Shown: positions 1 through 9,399, numbered from the stretch's first letter. The stretch is 35,730 bases of DNA from Laspinema sp. D2d (GCF_025370755.1 NZ_JAMXFC010000052.1:1-35730); one strand, 5' to 3'. Translations and numbers: made by a program. The notes: generated by a model not told the origin, from the sequence alone.

Positions 1-174
1 GCTCGAAATTTTCGGCAAGGATTAAATGCTCTATCCCTTGTACAGCAATTAGTCTAGCTGTCTTGTCACCCTCTCAGGGTTTTGACTTTAGCAGTTTGAG
101 AGCGGTTTTCGTCTTTCATAGGATTGCCTCTAAATGTGCATACTCCTATGAAAACCCCTCCCTGTCTGCGTTTA

Positions 175-265
175 TGTCGGTCGAACCGGGAGGATTGTCG
201 GACTTTTCGCTCTCTGTCGGAGTTCTGTCGGAATTGGTCTCAAGCAGAGGAAAAGGGACTATAAT
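175..265 (+). promoter_or_regulatory. Putative promoter with four TGTCGG boxes upstream of the HTH-AAA gene
   Basis: Four copies of TGTCGG(A/T) begin at 175, 196, 215 and 226, all in the same orientation, with spacings of 21, 19 and 11 bases, close to whole helical turns. A good -10-like hexamer TATAAT lies at 260-265, about 27 bases before the ATG at 293. No well-spaced -35 box is visible, which fits an activator-dependent or repressed promoter. The boxes could be operators, possibly for the HTH protein encoded immediately downstream. The repeats are seen directly; their role is inference. Confidence 0.4.
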
Positions 266-292
266 CGGAGCAGATTTACCGAATCAGGAGTT

Positions 293-1561
293 ATGGCAGG
301 ACGTTCCCTCAGAGTTCACCCGGACTATATTAAGAAGGTCAAATATTCTCTCCAACGCAATGGTTTTCCTACTCAGAAACATTTGGCAGAAGATATGGGT
401 CTCTGCCGCGATACTATCAGTCGGTTTCTGAATGGCAAGGCGGTTGATAATGAGAATTTTGAAGAAATTTGTCATAAACTGGACTTAGATTTACAGGAAA
501 TTGCTAATTTGGAAACAGGTAGTGATCCTGATGATGCTGTAGCAGATCTAGCCTATTTAACTTTAGATGAAACTGGCTCAAACCTTTCTAACTATGTGGA
601 ACGCCCTCCCATTGAAGAACGATGTTACCAAACGGTGTTACAGCCCGGATCCCTAATCCGGATTAAAGCACCGAAGCAGATGGGGAAAAGCGCTTTAATG
701 ACGCAAATCCTTTCTCGTGTCAAAACCAATGGTTATCAATCTGTAGCCTTAAATCTATTGGCAGCGGATGGAAAGGTTTTGCAAGACCTCGATTACTTTT
801 TGAAATGGTTTTGCAGGGTCGTAAGTCGTCAGCTAAAGTTACCCTCAGATTCTCTGGAAGATTTATGGGAAGAGGATTTAGGCAGCAACTATAAATGCAC
901 TCTATATTTTGAAGAGTGCTTATTAGAGAATTTCGCTTCCCCAGTCGTACTGGCTTTAGATGAAGTTGACCGCCTTTTTCATTATCCCCATATTGCTGAA
1001 GATTTTTTTAGCTTGTTGCGATTGTGGCATGAAGAAGCAACAAAGACAGAGATTTGGAAAAAATTACGGTTAATTTTAGCTTATTCTACCGAAGTTTATA
1101 TTCCTTTAAATATTCATAAATCGCCATTCAATGTGGGAGAGCCGATTTTATTGCCAGAGTTTACCCCTCCACAATTGCAAGAATTTGCGCGACAGCAAGG
1201 AGTAAAATTGGAGAGTGACGAGATTGAAAAATTGATGAATTTAATCGGGGGACATCCCTCTCTGTTACAAATTACGGTTTCTCGGTTGAAGCGACAGGAA
1301 ATCACCTTTGAGAACCTGTTGGAAACGGCGGCTACGGAATCTGGAATTTATAGAGATCGCTTACGGACTCATTTGGGTTATTTACAACAGAACCCCCTTT
1401 TATCTCAAGCCATGAAAGAAGCGGTTAGAACCCCTAACCCCATCCGACTAGAGTCAAAGCTGGCTTATCAGTTAGAAAGTTTGGGTTTAGTTCGTTTAGA
1501 GGGGAATGATTGCCGAATTGCTTGCGATTTATATCGGAAGTATTTTCGCGATCGCCTTTAA
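293..1561 (+). CDS. HTH domain plus AAA-like (AAA_35 type) ATPase
   Basis: This 422-aa protein begins with an XRE/Cro-like helix-turn-helix (residues about 5-65, with the signature KHLAEDMGLCRDTISRFLNG). An AAA-like ATPase of the cyanobacterial AAA_35 type follows. The Walker A variant is APKQMGKSA with K132, and the Walker B strand is VVLALDEVD with D223-E224. The C-terminal third is helical and winged-helix-like. These NTPases resemble STAND-type signalling ATPases, and the HTH suggests a DNA-binding or adaptor role; the actual target is unknown. The ATG at 293 follows a GGAG-like site (CAGGAGTT). The next gene, 115 bases downstream on the same strand, carries the same ATPase type fused to WD40 repeats, so the two may work together. 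The domain call is strong and the function is not known. Confidence 0.85.
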   Translation: MAGRSLRVHPDYIKKVKYSLQRNGFPTQKHLAEDMGLCRDTISRFLNGKAVDNENFEEICHKLDLDLQEIANLETGSDPDDAVADLAYLTLDETGSNLSNYVERPPIEERCYQTVLQPGSLIRIKAPKQMGKSALMTQILSRVKTNGYQSVALNLLAADGKVLQDLDYFLKWFCRVVSRQLKLPSDSLEDLWEEDLGSNYKCTLYFEECLLENFASPVVLALDEVDRLFHYPHIAEDFFSLLRLWHEEATKTEIWKKLRLILAYSTEVYIPLNIHKSPFNVGEPILLPEFTPPQLQEFARQQGVKLESDEIEKLMNLIGGHPSLLQITVSRLKRQEITFENLLETAATESGIYRDRLRTHLGYLQQNPLLSQAMKEAVRTPNPIRLESKLAYQLESLGLVRLEGNDCRIACDLYRKYFRDRL

Positions 1562-1676
1562 AACTTAGCCCAAACTGCCTAGGCGCTTGTTGATGTTAAA
1601 TGAATCAGACAGCCTCATGATTTAACCTTGCCCTACTACCCTAAAACACCATAAATCAAGGATTATATCGGAGAAT

Positions 1677-4600
1677 ATGGAACCCTTTGAATCCTCCATT
1701 TATCAAGTTGGCGGCAGCCTGCCTGCAAATGCTCCAACCTATGTGGTCCGACAGGCAGATACAGAACTCTATGAAGGCTTAAAATCTGGAGAATTTTGTT
1801 ACGTCCTCAACTCGCGGCAAATGGGTAAATCCAGTTTGCTCGTCAGAACGATGGATAGGCTACAAAGACAAGGGTTTATCTGTGCTTCTATAGACTTGAC
1901 AAAAATTGGCAATAAAAATGTAACGGCTGCTGAGTGGTATAAGGGGATTTTCTATGAATTAGTTAAAAAACTTAATTTTTCTGGTAAAATTAATCGGCGA
2001 ACTTGGTGGCAAGAGTTAGACGGAATACCCGTTGCTCAACGATTATCTGAGTTTTTTGAAGAGGTCGTTTTAAACCAACCCGATGATGAACGTCAATTTA
2101 TTGTACTGGTAGATGAAATTGATAGCACTATTTCCTTAAACTTTGAATTAGACGACTTTTTTGCACTGATTCGAGCCTTTCGGAATCTACGCTCCCAAAA
2201 TCCCGCCTTCAATCGCCTGACTTTTGCCTTATTCGGAGTTGCCACCCCTTCGGATTTGATTCGGGACAAAACCCGAACTCCCTTTAATATCGGTCGGGGG
2301 GTCGAATTGTGTGGGTTTGAATTTGAGGAAGCCAAAGGGTTAATGGCGGGATTTCCCGAAACAATAGAACAGCCGGAAACCCTGTTGCAGGCAATTTTAG
2401 ACTGGACCGGAGGGCAACCGTTTTTGACTCAAAAGCTCTGTCAATGGGTGCGATGTGCGGGGACAACTCCGAATGGCAGGGAAACGGAATGGATTGCCGA
2501 ATTGGTGCGGACGAATCTGCTGGAAAATTGGGAAGCGCAGGACAACCCGGAGCATTTAAAAACCATTCGCGATCGCCTGTTGCGTCATGAGGAGCGCGCG
2601 GGGCGGTTGTTGGGACTTTATCAGCAAATTTTGGACAGTGACGAGGGAGTGAAAGGGAATAACAGTGATGAACAGATGGAGTTGCGCCTCTCGGGGTTGG
2701 TGGTGAACCGTCAAGGAGTCTTACAGGTGTATAACCGGATTTATGCTACCGTCTTCAATCGGCAGTGGGTGGAACGGGAACTCGCCCACCTCCGCCCCTA
2801 CTCCGAGGCGATCGCCGCCTGGTTAAAATCTAATCGGCAGGATCAGTCCCGACTCCTGCGCGGGAAAGCCTTGGACGATGCTTTAGACTGGAAAACTGGG
2901 AAAAATGTCAGCGGAGAGGATGAAGACTTTATCTCTGCGAGTTTACGGTGGAATTTAGACGAAGAACGGCAAGCTAACGAAATTTTAGCCCAAGCCAAAG
3001 CAGAAGCAGAGCGCCTGCTCACCGAAGCTAAGGAAGGCACTAAACTGGAACGGGCCGCAGTTCGAGTATTGCGACAGTTTGAAGCGGGGATGCCACAAAT
3101 TGACCTCTTAATCGCAGCGATGCAGACTGGCCAACAGTTGCAAACATTGGTGGGGGAAAACCGCCCCCTGAGAGACTATCCTGCCACCAGTCCCCTGCTC
3201 ACCTTGCAGCAAATTCTCGCCCACATCCGAGAACGGAACCGCTTAGAGGGGCATTCGGACTCGGTAACGAGTGTGAGTTTTAGCTCCGACGGTCAAACCC
3301 TGGCCACCGCCTCGTATGACGGCACTGCCCGACTATGGGATTTACAGGGGAACGGACGGACCACCTTTAAAGGGCATTCTGACTGGGTGTGGAGTGTGAA
3401 TTTTAGCCCGGACGGTCAAACCCTGGCCACCGCCTCATCTGACGGCACTGCCCGACTGTGGGATTTACAGGGGAACGAACGGACCACCTTCAAAGGGCAT
3501 TCTGACTCGGTATTCAGTGTGAGTTTTAGCCCGGATGGTCAAACCCTAGCCACTGGCTCATCTGATGGCACTGTCCGGCTGTGGGATTTACAGGGGAACG
3601 AACGGAGTACCTTCACCGGGTATTCTCACTATCTATTGAGTATGAGTTTTAGCCCGGATGGTCAAACCCTGGCCACAGCCTCATCTGATGGCACTGTGAG
3701 ACTGTGGGATTTACAGGGGAATGAGCGGGTCACCTTCACCGGGCATTCTGACTCGCTATTGAGTGTGAGTTTTAGCCCGGACGGTCAAACCTTGGCCACC
3801 GCCTCATCTGACGGCACTCCCCGACTGTGGGATTTACAGGGGAACGAACGGACCACCTTCACAGGGCATTCTGACTCGGTATGGAGTGTGAGCTTTAGCC
3901 CGGATGGTCAAACCCTGGCCACGGCCTCATCTGATGGGACTGCCCGTCTGTGGGATTTACAGGGGAACGAACGGACCACCTTCAAAGGACATTCTGGCTT
4001 GGTATTCAGCGTGAGTTTTAGCCCGGATGGTCAAACCCTGGCCACCGCCTCATCTGACGGCACTGCCCGACTGTGGGATTTACAGGGGAACGAACGGACC
4101 ACCTTCAAAGGGCATTCTGACTCGGTATTCAGTGTGAGTTTTAGCCCGGATGGTCAAACCCTAGCCACTGGCTCATCTGATGGCACTGTCCGGCTGTGGG
4201 ATTTACAGGGGAACGAACGGAGTACCTTCACCGGGTATTCTCACTATCTATTGAGTATGAGTTTTAGCCCGGATGGTCAAACCCTGGCCACAGCCTCATC
4301 TGATGGCACTGTGAGACTGTGGGATTTACAGGGGAATGAGCGGGTCACCTTCACCGGGCATTCTGACTCGCTATTGAGTGTGAGTTTTAGCCCGGACGGT
4401 CAAACCTTGGCCACCGCCTCATCTGACGGCACTCCCCGACTGTGGGATTTACAGGGGAACGAACGGACCACCTTCACAGGGCATTCTGACTCGGTATGGA
4501 GTGTGAGCTTTAGCCCGGATGGTCAAACCCTGGCCACGGCCTCATCTGATGGGACTGCCCGTCTGTGGGATTTACAGGGGAACGAACGGACCACCTTCAA

Positions 4601-4922
4601 AGGACATTCTGGCTTGGTATTCAGCGTGAGTTTTAGCCCGGATGGTCAAACCCTGGCCACCGCCTCATCTGACGGCACTGCCCGACTTTGGGATTTACAG
4701 GGGAACGAACGGAGTACCTTCAAGGGGCATTCTGGCCGGGTATTGAGTGTGAGTTTTAGCCCGGATGGTCAAACCCTGGCCACCGCCTCATCTGATGGTA
4801 CTGTGAGACTGTGGCGGGTGGAAGGGTTGGAGGAACTGCTGGCGAGAGGGTATGACTGGTTGCAAGATTATTTTGTCAGCCATCCGGAGGCGCGAGAAAA
4901 ACTGACCCGTTGTGAAAAGTGA
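1677..4922 (+). CDS. AAA-like (AAA_35) ATPase fused to 13 WD40 repeats
   Basis: This 1081-aa protein has three parts. An N-terminal AAA-like ATPase has Walker [10 protein letters not shown] (K51) and Walker [10 protein letters not shown] (D146-E147). A helical, Ala/Glu-rich connector spans about residues 430-510. Thirteen WD40 repeats of 41 residues run from about 521 to 1054 and are nearly identical, with the signature [16 protein letters not shown] followed by [10 protein letters not shown]. Such proteins are thought to act as STAND-like sensors, with the propellers binding a ligand or partner and the ATPase driving assembly; that role is inferred from architecture. Repeats 3-7 and 8-12 are identical at DNA level, so this array has recently expanded. 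A GGAG site precedes the ATG. The preceding HTH-AAA gene is a likely functional neighbour. Thirteen blades could form two propellers. Confidence 0.9.
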   Translation: MEPFESSIYQVGGSLPANAPTYVVRQADTELYEGLKSGEFCYVLNSRQMGKSSLLVRTMDRLQRQGFICASIDLTKIGNKNVTAAEWYKGIFYELVKKLNFSGKINRRTWWQELDGIPVAQRLSEFFEEVVLNQPDDERQFIVLVDEIDSTISLNFELDDFFALIRAFRNLRSQNPAFNRLTFALFGVATPSDLIRDKTRTPFNIGRGVELCGFEFEEAKGLMAGFPETIEQPETLLQAILDWTGGQPFLTQKLCQWVRCAGTTPNGRETEWIAELVRTNLLENWEAQDNPEHLKTIRDRLLRHEERAGRLLGLYQQILDSDEGVKGNNSDEQMELRLSGLVVNRQGVLQVYNRIYATVFNRQWVERELAHLRPYSEAIAAWLKSNRQDQSRLLRGKALDDALDWKTGKNVSGEDEDFISASLRWNLDEERQANEILAQAKAEAERLLTEAKEGTKLERAAVRVLRQFEAGMPQIDLLIAAMQTGQQLQTLVGENRPLRDYPATSPLLTLQQILAHIRERNRLEGHSDSVTSVSFSSDGQTLATASYDGTARLWDLQGNGRTTFKGHSDWVWSVNFSPDGQTLATASSDGTARLWDLQGNERTTFKGHSDSVFSVSFSPDGQTLATGSSDGTVRLWDLQGNERSTFTGYSHYLLSMSFSPDGQTLATASSDGTVRLWDLQGNERVTFTGHSDSLLSVSFSPDGQTLATASSDGTPRLWDLQGNERTTFTGHSDSVWSVSFSPDGQTLATASSDGTARLWDLQGNERTTFKGHSGLVFSVSFSPDGQTLATASSDGTARLWDLQGNERTTFKGHSDSVFSVSFSPDGQTLATGSSDGTVRLWDLQGNERSTFTGYSHYLLSMSFSPDGQTLATASSDGTVRLWDLQGNERVTFTGHSDSLLSVSFSPDGQTLATASSDGTPRLWDLQGNERTTFTGHSDSVWSVSFSPDGQTLATASSDGTARLWDLQGNERTTFKGHSGLVFSVSFSPDGQTLATASSDGTARLWDLQGNERSTFKGHSGRVLSVSFSPDGQTLATASSDGTVRLWRVEGLEELLARGYDWLQDYFVSHPEAREKLTRCEK
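3414..4687 (+). repeat. Exact 615-bp direct tandem duplication of five WD40 repeats
   Basis: The DNA from 3414 to 4072 is repeated at 4029-4687, an offset of exactly 615 bases (5 x 41 codons). I read the two 659-base tracts against each other and found no mismatch. The first difference to the right is G4073 versus T4688. To the left, identity ends at the C/T difference 3413/4028. The frame is kept, so the protein simply gained five blades. Confidence 0.9.
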
Positions 4923-5020
4923 GGGGGTGGACTGGTGATGGGTTTTGGTGGTGATGCCTCCTCAACCCACTCTAGTTCCACGGTGCTACAATTCCAATAC
5001 AACTCCAGGAGGATGCCTGA

Positions 5021-5266
5021 ATGAGTGTGATTATTCACGATGATATCCTGACGGCAGCTAAGATGTCTGAATCTGAACTCAAACTGGAAATTGCAATTCT
5101 CCTGTTCAAGGAAAAGAAACTCAGCACTGGCAAGGCTCGCCAGTTAGCTGGAATGAATTTACTTGAGTTCCGAGGGGAATTGGCAAAGCGGGGAATTTGC
5201 GTAAATTATGATGTAGAATATTTTCAAGAATATTTGAAAAATTTACGAAAATTCGGCCAATTATGA
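5021..5266 (+). CDS. UPF0175 family small protein, possible antitoxin-like DNA binder
   Basis: This 81-aa protein matches the UPF0175 pattern: an N-terminal strand, an acidic helix with SESELKLEIAILLFKE, then KKLSTGKARQLAGMNLLEF, a helix-turn-helix-like stretch, and a C-terminal region with YDVEYFQEYL. The family is common in cyanobacteria and archaea and often sits beside PIN-like DUF3368 genes as a presumed antitoxin or regulator. No such partner is visible here: the next gene is a chorismate lyase on the opposite strand, so this copy looks solitary. A strong AGGAGG site precedes the ATG. The family call is fairly sure; the biological role is inference. Confidence 0.8.
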   Translation: MSVIIHDDILTAAKMSESELKLEIAILLFKEKKLSTGKARQLAGMNLLEFRGELAKRGICVNYDVEYFQEYLKNLRKFGQL

Positions 5267-5274
5267 CCAGGGTT

Positions 5275-5339
5275 AGAAACCGGGTTTCTTTCAATATTTC
5301 TGCATAATTTACATAAATTTAGGCAGAAACCCGGTTTCT
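5275..5339. repeat. Inverted pair of the palindrome AGAAACCGGGTTTCT
   Basis: AGAAACCGGGTTTCT at 5275-5289 and its exact reverse complement AGAAACCCGGTTTCT at 5325-5339 flank a 35-base AT-rich spacer. Each unit is itself nearly palindromic, so the RNA can fold as two small hairpins or one larger stem. The pair lies between convergent genes (UPF0175 and chorismate lyase) and resembles short dispersed palindromic repeats of cyanobacterial genomes. It may also act as a bidirectional terminator. Confidence 0.7.
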
Positions 5340-5362
5340 TGTCCTAGAAGGTTTTATCCCGG

Positions 5363-5977
5363 TTACTGTTCCAATTTTGTTGGTCCTAAATATTGGGTTA
5401 AATAGGGAGAAAAGACCTCATAAATTAAGGTTAAAGGTTTCTTATGATGCCAAAATAGATAATGTCTTCCCCAAAATGGGCCTTTTTGTCCGAAGGCGGT
5501 TTCTAAGGCGGGGGAATGTCCGTAGTGGATGCCTTGGACGTCGCGATAGAGTTCGGTATGTAGGCGCGAGAGGCTCTCCCAGATGGGGATTGAGCGGTTT
5601 TGTAGGTAGTCATCGACGTGGCTGGCTTCCCACCAAGAGGCGGCATAGGCGAGTCGTTGTCCGGAGGCGGTACGGAGCCACACTTGTCGCCGCAGTCGGG
5701 GTCCGGGGACCCATTGGATGGGGTCTGGTGCGTTGTCGGGGTCCATTGCGATCGCGGACATATCAATCACGTCTACTTCCGTGGGTTCCCCGGTGAGTAG
5801 TTTCAGGTGGCGCGTTGGCGAACCGTCTCCGAGGAGCAAAATTTGCCATGCTGGTGCGAGTTGGTGATGGGGTAATCCCTGCTGTACCCACTCTTCTCCC
5901 CCTTCCCATAAGGGGTCGAGGCAGTACCAAGTCGTTGGCGGGGTCACGCTGTTTGTGGGCCTGGAAGTTGCAGTCAA
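5363..5977 (-). CDS. Chorismate lyase, cyanobacterial DUF98/UbiC type
   Basis: This protein of about 204 aa belongs to the DUF98 chorismate pyruvate-lyase family, which converts chorismate to 4-hydroxybenzoate and pyruvate. In cyanobacteria this is the entry step to the plastoquinone head group. Visible family features are the N-terminal LDPLW segment, the central block GPRLRRQVWLRTASGQRLAYAAS (trimmed: RRQVWL then LAYAASWW), SIPIWESLS and the C-terminal GRHYLFWHHKKPLTLIYEVF (key part RHYLFW). Length is normal. The start is uncertain: the first usable in-frame codon is TTG at 5977, and a GTG lies at 5947. No clear ribosome site marks either, and the reading frame is closed by a TAA just upstream. 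The gene stands alone between oppositely directed neighbours. Confidence 0.8.
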   Translation of the reverse strand: MTATSRPTNSVTPPTTWYCLDPLWEGGEEWVQQGLPHHQLAPAWQILLLGDGSPTRHLKLLTGEPTEVDVIDMSAIAMDPDNAPDPIQWVPGPRLRRQVWLRTASGQRLAYAASWWEASHVDDYLQNRSIPIWESLSRLHTELYRDVQGIHYGHSPALETAFGQKGPFWGRHYLFWHHKKPLTLIYEVFSPYLTQYLGPTKLEQ

Positions 5978-6163
5978 TGCGCTTAACAGAACTTAACGTC
6001 ACTCTCCATCATAGCGTTCCTTGTCTCTTGTCACGGGGAATTGAGTGGAAAAGGGGTGTGGATTCCTTCCGGTTCCGCCTTGATCCCAGCGCCAGGGTCC
6101 GTTATGGTGCTCAGTAACCGGATCATTGGAGGTTCCCCGAGTCGTCCTAAAATTTGCTGACAA

Positions 6164-6216
6164 TTGCAATAAATTTTAACAGAATTTTATTGCAAAAAGG
6201 CGGTTCAAGCTTGACA
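6164..6216 (+). promoter_or_regulatory. Inverted repeat and -35-like box upstream of the export operon
   Basis: The non-coding stretch 5978-6326 holds a perfect 10-base inverted repeat, TTGCAATAAA (6164-6173) and TTTATTGCAA (6186-6195), separated by 12 bases. A consensus TTGACA box follows at 6211-6216, but only weak -10 candidates (TAATGG at 6233) are present. The dyad placed just upstream of a -35 box suggests a regulator site for the export operon that starts at 6327. Apart from this I see nothing else in the stretch. The role is inferred. Confidence 0.4.
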
Positions 6217-6326
6217 ATAGCAACCGGGAAGGTAATGGTTTAATTAGGCTACTGATAGGGGTATCAGGAGTCAAATTTAGGGGTAGATCGTTCAGTAAAA
6301 ATCAGTGGAGCCAGCAAGTATTCATC

Positions 6327-8168
6327 GTGGGGGAAACAGTAAAATACAAGGATAAACGGCGAGTTTCTTGGCCGATCGCCGCTGGTGTTTTGGCCGTCGC
6401 AACCCTTGGCGGATGGGTTTTTTATGGTCGGGTCCTGAATTCATCCGCTGGGGCCGTGGAGGTGAGTACAATTGCAGTGGAACGGGGAACGATTGAAATT
6501 TCGGTTAACAATAGTGGGGTTGTAGAATTTGGAGGTCAACAAACGCTCAAATCTCCCACCGATGGTACGGTGGATCGGGTTTTGGTGCGGGTTGGCGATC
6601 GCGTTCCATCCGGTGGGGAATTAATTACCCTGCGCAACAATATTGAGGACCAAACCACTGTTGCGATTAACCCGTTAAAAATTCGGGAAAAACAACTTTC
6701 TCTAGGGAACACGGAACGAAAAGTGTTGCAGGCACAGGACGATTTAACGATAGCTCAAACCGAACTACAGCGACTGGTTCAGGAGAATATTTCCCGAGAA
6801 AGTCTCCGAGCGACCGAGGAATCAAACCGCCGAGAAAAATTAATCAATCTGGAAACTCAGCGCCAAAAATTGCGGGAAGCACAACAAAAATTACAGGAAG
6901 CTCAACAAGAGTTGACTCGTTTAAGTGCGGCTGAATCTCAAAAATTCCAGATAAAGCTGGCTCAGTTAAACCTGGAGATTGAGAAAGAGAATCTTACCCT
7001 AAGTAGCAACCGCCTTAAAGTAATTGACGCACAAGCAGAACTCGCCGCAGCACAACAGAAACTCCGAGAGGACCAAGACCTAGTGCAACGCGGGTTTATT
7101 GCAGAACAAGACGTTCGGCAACAAGAAAGTATAGTTCGTAGCGCTGAATTTTCACTTCACGAAGCGGAGGTTGCAGTAACTCAAACCCTTCTGGAGTTAG
7201 AGAAAAATCAACTCCAACGGGAAACCATTGAGGAGGAATTGGCAGATGAGCTAGAGACGGCACAAAAAGAGGTGGAAACAGCACAAGAGACTGTGAGAAC
7301 TGTAGAGTCCGATATCCGTAGCACGATGTTTGACGTGGAACGGATTGAAATCACTTTAGATAAACTCCGTCGGGAACCGAATACGGAGGTGGAGGCGGCA
7401 CGGAAGGCGGTGCGAGAGGCAGAAGCTCAAGTGCGAGATTTGCGATCGCAATTTAACCAAGAAAAGCTCCAACTAGAGCAAGAGGAAATAGGTATTCAAA
7501 ATACCCAGGCGCAGTTAGCACAAAATATTGTATCCACTCCGATTGAGGCGACGATTTTACAGGTGATGGTCAACAACGGAGATGGCATTAGCCGGGGGGA
7601 TAATTTGCTCACTTTGGGAGACCCCTCTCAAGAGTTTGTGAACCTTCAGCTTTCCACTTTGGATGCCTCCCAGGTTAAACTGAACCAAGAAGCGCGGGTC
7701 ACGGTGATCGGACCCAATGCAGAGATTTATGAGGGGGTGGTCCAGGAGCTTTCTCCTCTAGCGATTACGGAGGACAGTAGTGGTTCGAGTTCAAGTTCAG
7801 GACAAGCTTCGGTGCCTGCTACCATCAAGCTGAAGACTCCGACGGGGAGTTTGATTCCCGGTGCACAAGTGAGTGTGGAAATTATTGTCCAGCAACTTAA
7901 AGATGTAGTGGCGTTACCGATTGAAGTGATTCAACGGGATGCTCCCCAACCTTATATTTGGACGGTGGATGCTCAGAGTCAGGTGCAGAAAAAAACCATT
8001 GTGTTGGGATTGGAAGGGGTGACGGAGGTGGAAATTAAATCTGGACTGAAAGTGGGGGATAAGGTCGTGTTGCCGCCATCGGATCAGCCTTTAGAACCGG
8101 GGATGGTGGTGAAGATCTCCAAGGCGGAGGAACCGTCGGGGGACAAGGAAGAGGAGTCCGAAAAGTGA
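6327..8168 (+). CDS. HlyD/DevB-like periplasmic adaptor (membrane fusion protein)
   Basis: This 613-aa adaptor joins an inner-membrane transporter to a TolC-type outer-membrane channel. It has one N-terminal membrane anchor (about residues 15-33), then the first half of a lipoyl-like domain (KSPTDGTVDRVLVRVGDRV). A very long Gln/Glu-rich coiled coil (about 118-400) follows, then the second lipoyl half (STPIEATILQVMVNNGDGI) and a beta-barrel region ending VKISK. The coiled coil is longer than in typical MacA/DevB proteins. The start is GTG at 6327. It is first in a same-strand run with two MacB-type permeases and a TolC-like gene, gaps being 55, 42 and 32 bases, so an operon is very likely. 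Substrate is unknown. Confidence 0.88.
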   Translation: MGETVKYKDKRRVSWPIAAGVLAVATLGGWVFYGRVLNSSAGAVEVSTIAVERGTIEISVNNSGVVEFGGQQTLKSPTDGTVDRVLVRVGDRVPSGGELITLRNNIEDQTTVAINPLKIREKQLSLGNTERKVLQAQDDLTIAQTELQRLVQENISRESLRATEESNRREKLINLETQRQKLREAQQKLQEAQQELTRLSAAESQKFQIKLAQLNLEIEKENLTLSSNRLKVIDAQAELAAAQQKLREDQDLVQRGFIAEQDVRQQESIVRSAEFSLHEAEVAVTQTLLELEKNQLQRETIEEELADELETAQKEVETAQETVRTVESDIRSTMFDVERIEITLDKLRREPNTEVEAARKAVREAEAQVRDLRSQFNQEKLQLEQEEIGIQNTQAQLAQNIVSTPIEATILQVMVNNGDGISRGDNLLTLGDPSQEFVNLQLSTLDASQVKLNQEARVTVIGPNAEIYEGVVQELSPLAITEDSSGSSSSSGQASVPATIKLKTPTGSLIPGAQVSVEIIVQQLKDVVALPIEVIQRDAPQPYIWTVDAQSQVQKKTIVLGLEGVTEVEIKSGLKVGDKVVLPPSDQPLEPGMVVKISKAEEPSGDKEEESEK

Positions 8169-8223
8169 CGGCGAAGGGGAATCAGTGACTGATGAAGTGA
8201 GATTTAAAGAAGGAAGCAGCAGT

Positions 8224-9399
8224 ATGAGTCTAAGTATATTTGATTTAATCCGGATTAGTTGTGATTCCCTCCAGGGAAATCGCTTGCGATCGGCCTTGAC
8301 GACTTTGGGGGTGTTTATGGGGGTAACGGCAGTGAGCGCCACCCTGCAAGTGAGAACGATTAGCACGGCGGTGATTACTGAGGAAATCCAAAAGCGCCAA
8401 GCACCGCAAATTCAGGCGGGGGACTGGTCCGGTGCTAGTCAACTGCGGGTAGAAGATGTGGGATATTTAAAAAGTCGCTTGACTGGGGTGCAGGCGATCG
8501 GTACAAGCGCTGGAGTATATTACGGTGCCAGCATCATCTTTGAGCAAAATGAAGGCTCGTCCGACGTGATTGCGGTTTCTAAAGAATACTTACAGATTGC
8601 CGGTCGGTCAATCTTGCAAGGACGATTTTTTAGTGAGGCCGATTTTACCCGCTATCGGTCAGTTGCGTTAATTGATAAAGTCTTACGAGATAAAATCTTT
8701 GAAGAGATTAATCCCATTGGCAAACGCATTTATTTTAAGGGTCGATTGTATGTCGTGATCGGTCTAGTGGATACAAAGCTCCAGTATAAGGGTCAGGAAC
8801 CCCGTGGGGAAATGCTGGTGCCGATGTCGCTTTATGCTGCACTCACAGGCCAACGTAATATCGAGACGATTTTGATCCGACCCCAGGAAATGGAAGAGAT
8901 GAAACGGTTGGAAGAGCAAGTTAAACAACTGTTAAAGCAGCGCTACCCCGAGGGAGAATTTTATACTTGGAATAATGTTGAGGATATTATTGAGCAGAAA
9001 AAAACCTTGGATATGGTTTCCCGAGCGTTGTTGGCTGTGGGAGCAATTGCCTTGTTGGTGGGGGGAGTGGGAATTGCCAATATTACGATCGCAGCGGTGA
9101 TGGAACGGACGCCAGAAATTGGCCTGCGTCGTGCGATCGGTGCGACCTCTGGGGACATTATGTTTCAGTTTATTTTAGAAGCAGCAATTTTGAGTTTGAT
9201 TGGGGGAGTTTTGGCGATTTCAACCGTACATGGATTAACGGTGGTGGTGGCCGATCGCTTTAAGTTACCCTATGAGTTTGAGCGCCAAACTGCGGGATTG
9301 GCGTTAGGTTCTGCGCTGTTGGTGGGGGTGGGTGCGGGGTTTTTACCAGCGATGCAAGCCAGCAAATTAGACCCAGTACAAGCCTTGCGATCGCGCTAG
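8224..9399 (+). CDS. MacB/DevC-type ABC transporter permease, first copy
   Basis: The 391-aa permease has the MacB/FtsX layout: an N-terminal helix (RSALTTLGVFMGVTAVSA), a large periplasmic domain, then three C-terminal helices with the family blocks VGGVGIANI, ERTPEIGLRRAIGA and LDPVQALRSR. It contains no nucleotide-binding domain, so it needs a separate ATPase. I chose ATG 8224 over an upstream GTG at 8185 because it has a GAAGGAAGC-like ribosome site and aligns with the start of the second copy. The next gene is a close paralogue. Together with the adaptor upstream and the TolC-like protein downstream it would form a tripartite exporter; the cargo is not shown by the sequence. Confidence 0.88.
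   Translation: MSLSIFDLIRISCDSLQGNRLRSALTTLGVFMGVTAVSATLQVRTISTAVITEEIQKRQAPQIQAGDWSGASQLRVEDVGYLKSRLTGVQAIGTSAGVYYGASIIFEQNEGSSDVIAVSKEYLQIAGRSILQGRFFSEADFTRYRSVALIDKVLRDKIFEEINPIGKRIYFKGRLYVVIGLVDTKLQYKGQEPRGEMLVPMSLYAALTGQRNIETILIRPQEMEEMKRLEEQVKQLLKQRYPEGEFYTWNNVEDIIEQKKTLDMVSRALLAVGAIALLVGGVGIANITIAAVMERTPEIGLRRAIGATSGDIMFQFILEAAILSLIGGVLAISTVHGLTVVVADRFKLPYEFERQTAGLALGSALLVGVGAGFLPAMQASKLDPVQALRSR

Noticed and set aside
63-431. 122-codon frame overlapping the HTH-AAA gene
   Set aside because: It overlaps the clear HTH coding region in another frame, has no ribosome site and shows no domain.
3238-4840. Regular repeats that could be taken for a CRISPR array
   Set aside because: The period is 123 bases, in frame, and each unit encodes a WD40 blade; there are no unique spacers.
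5377-6117. Plus-strand frames opposite and beside the chorismate lyase gene
   Set aside because: They are Arg/Gly-rich shadows of the GC-rich minus-strand gene and look like no known protein.
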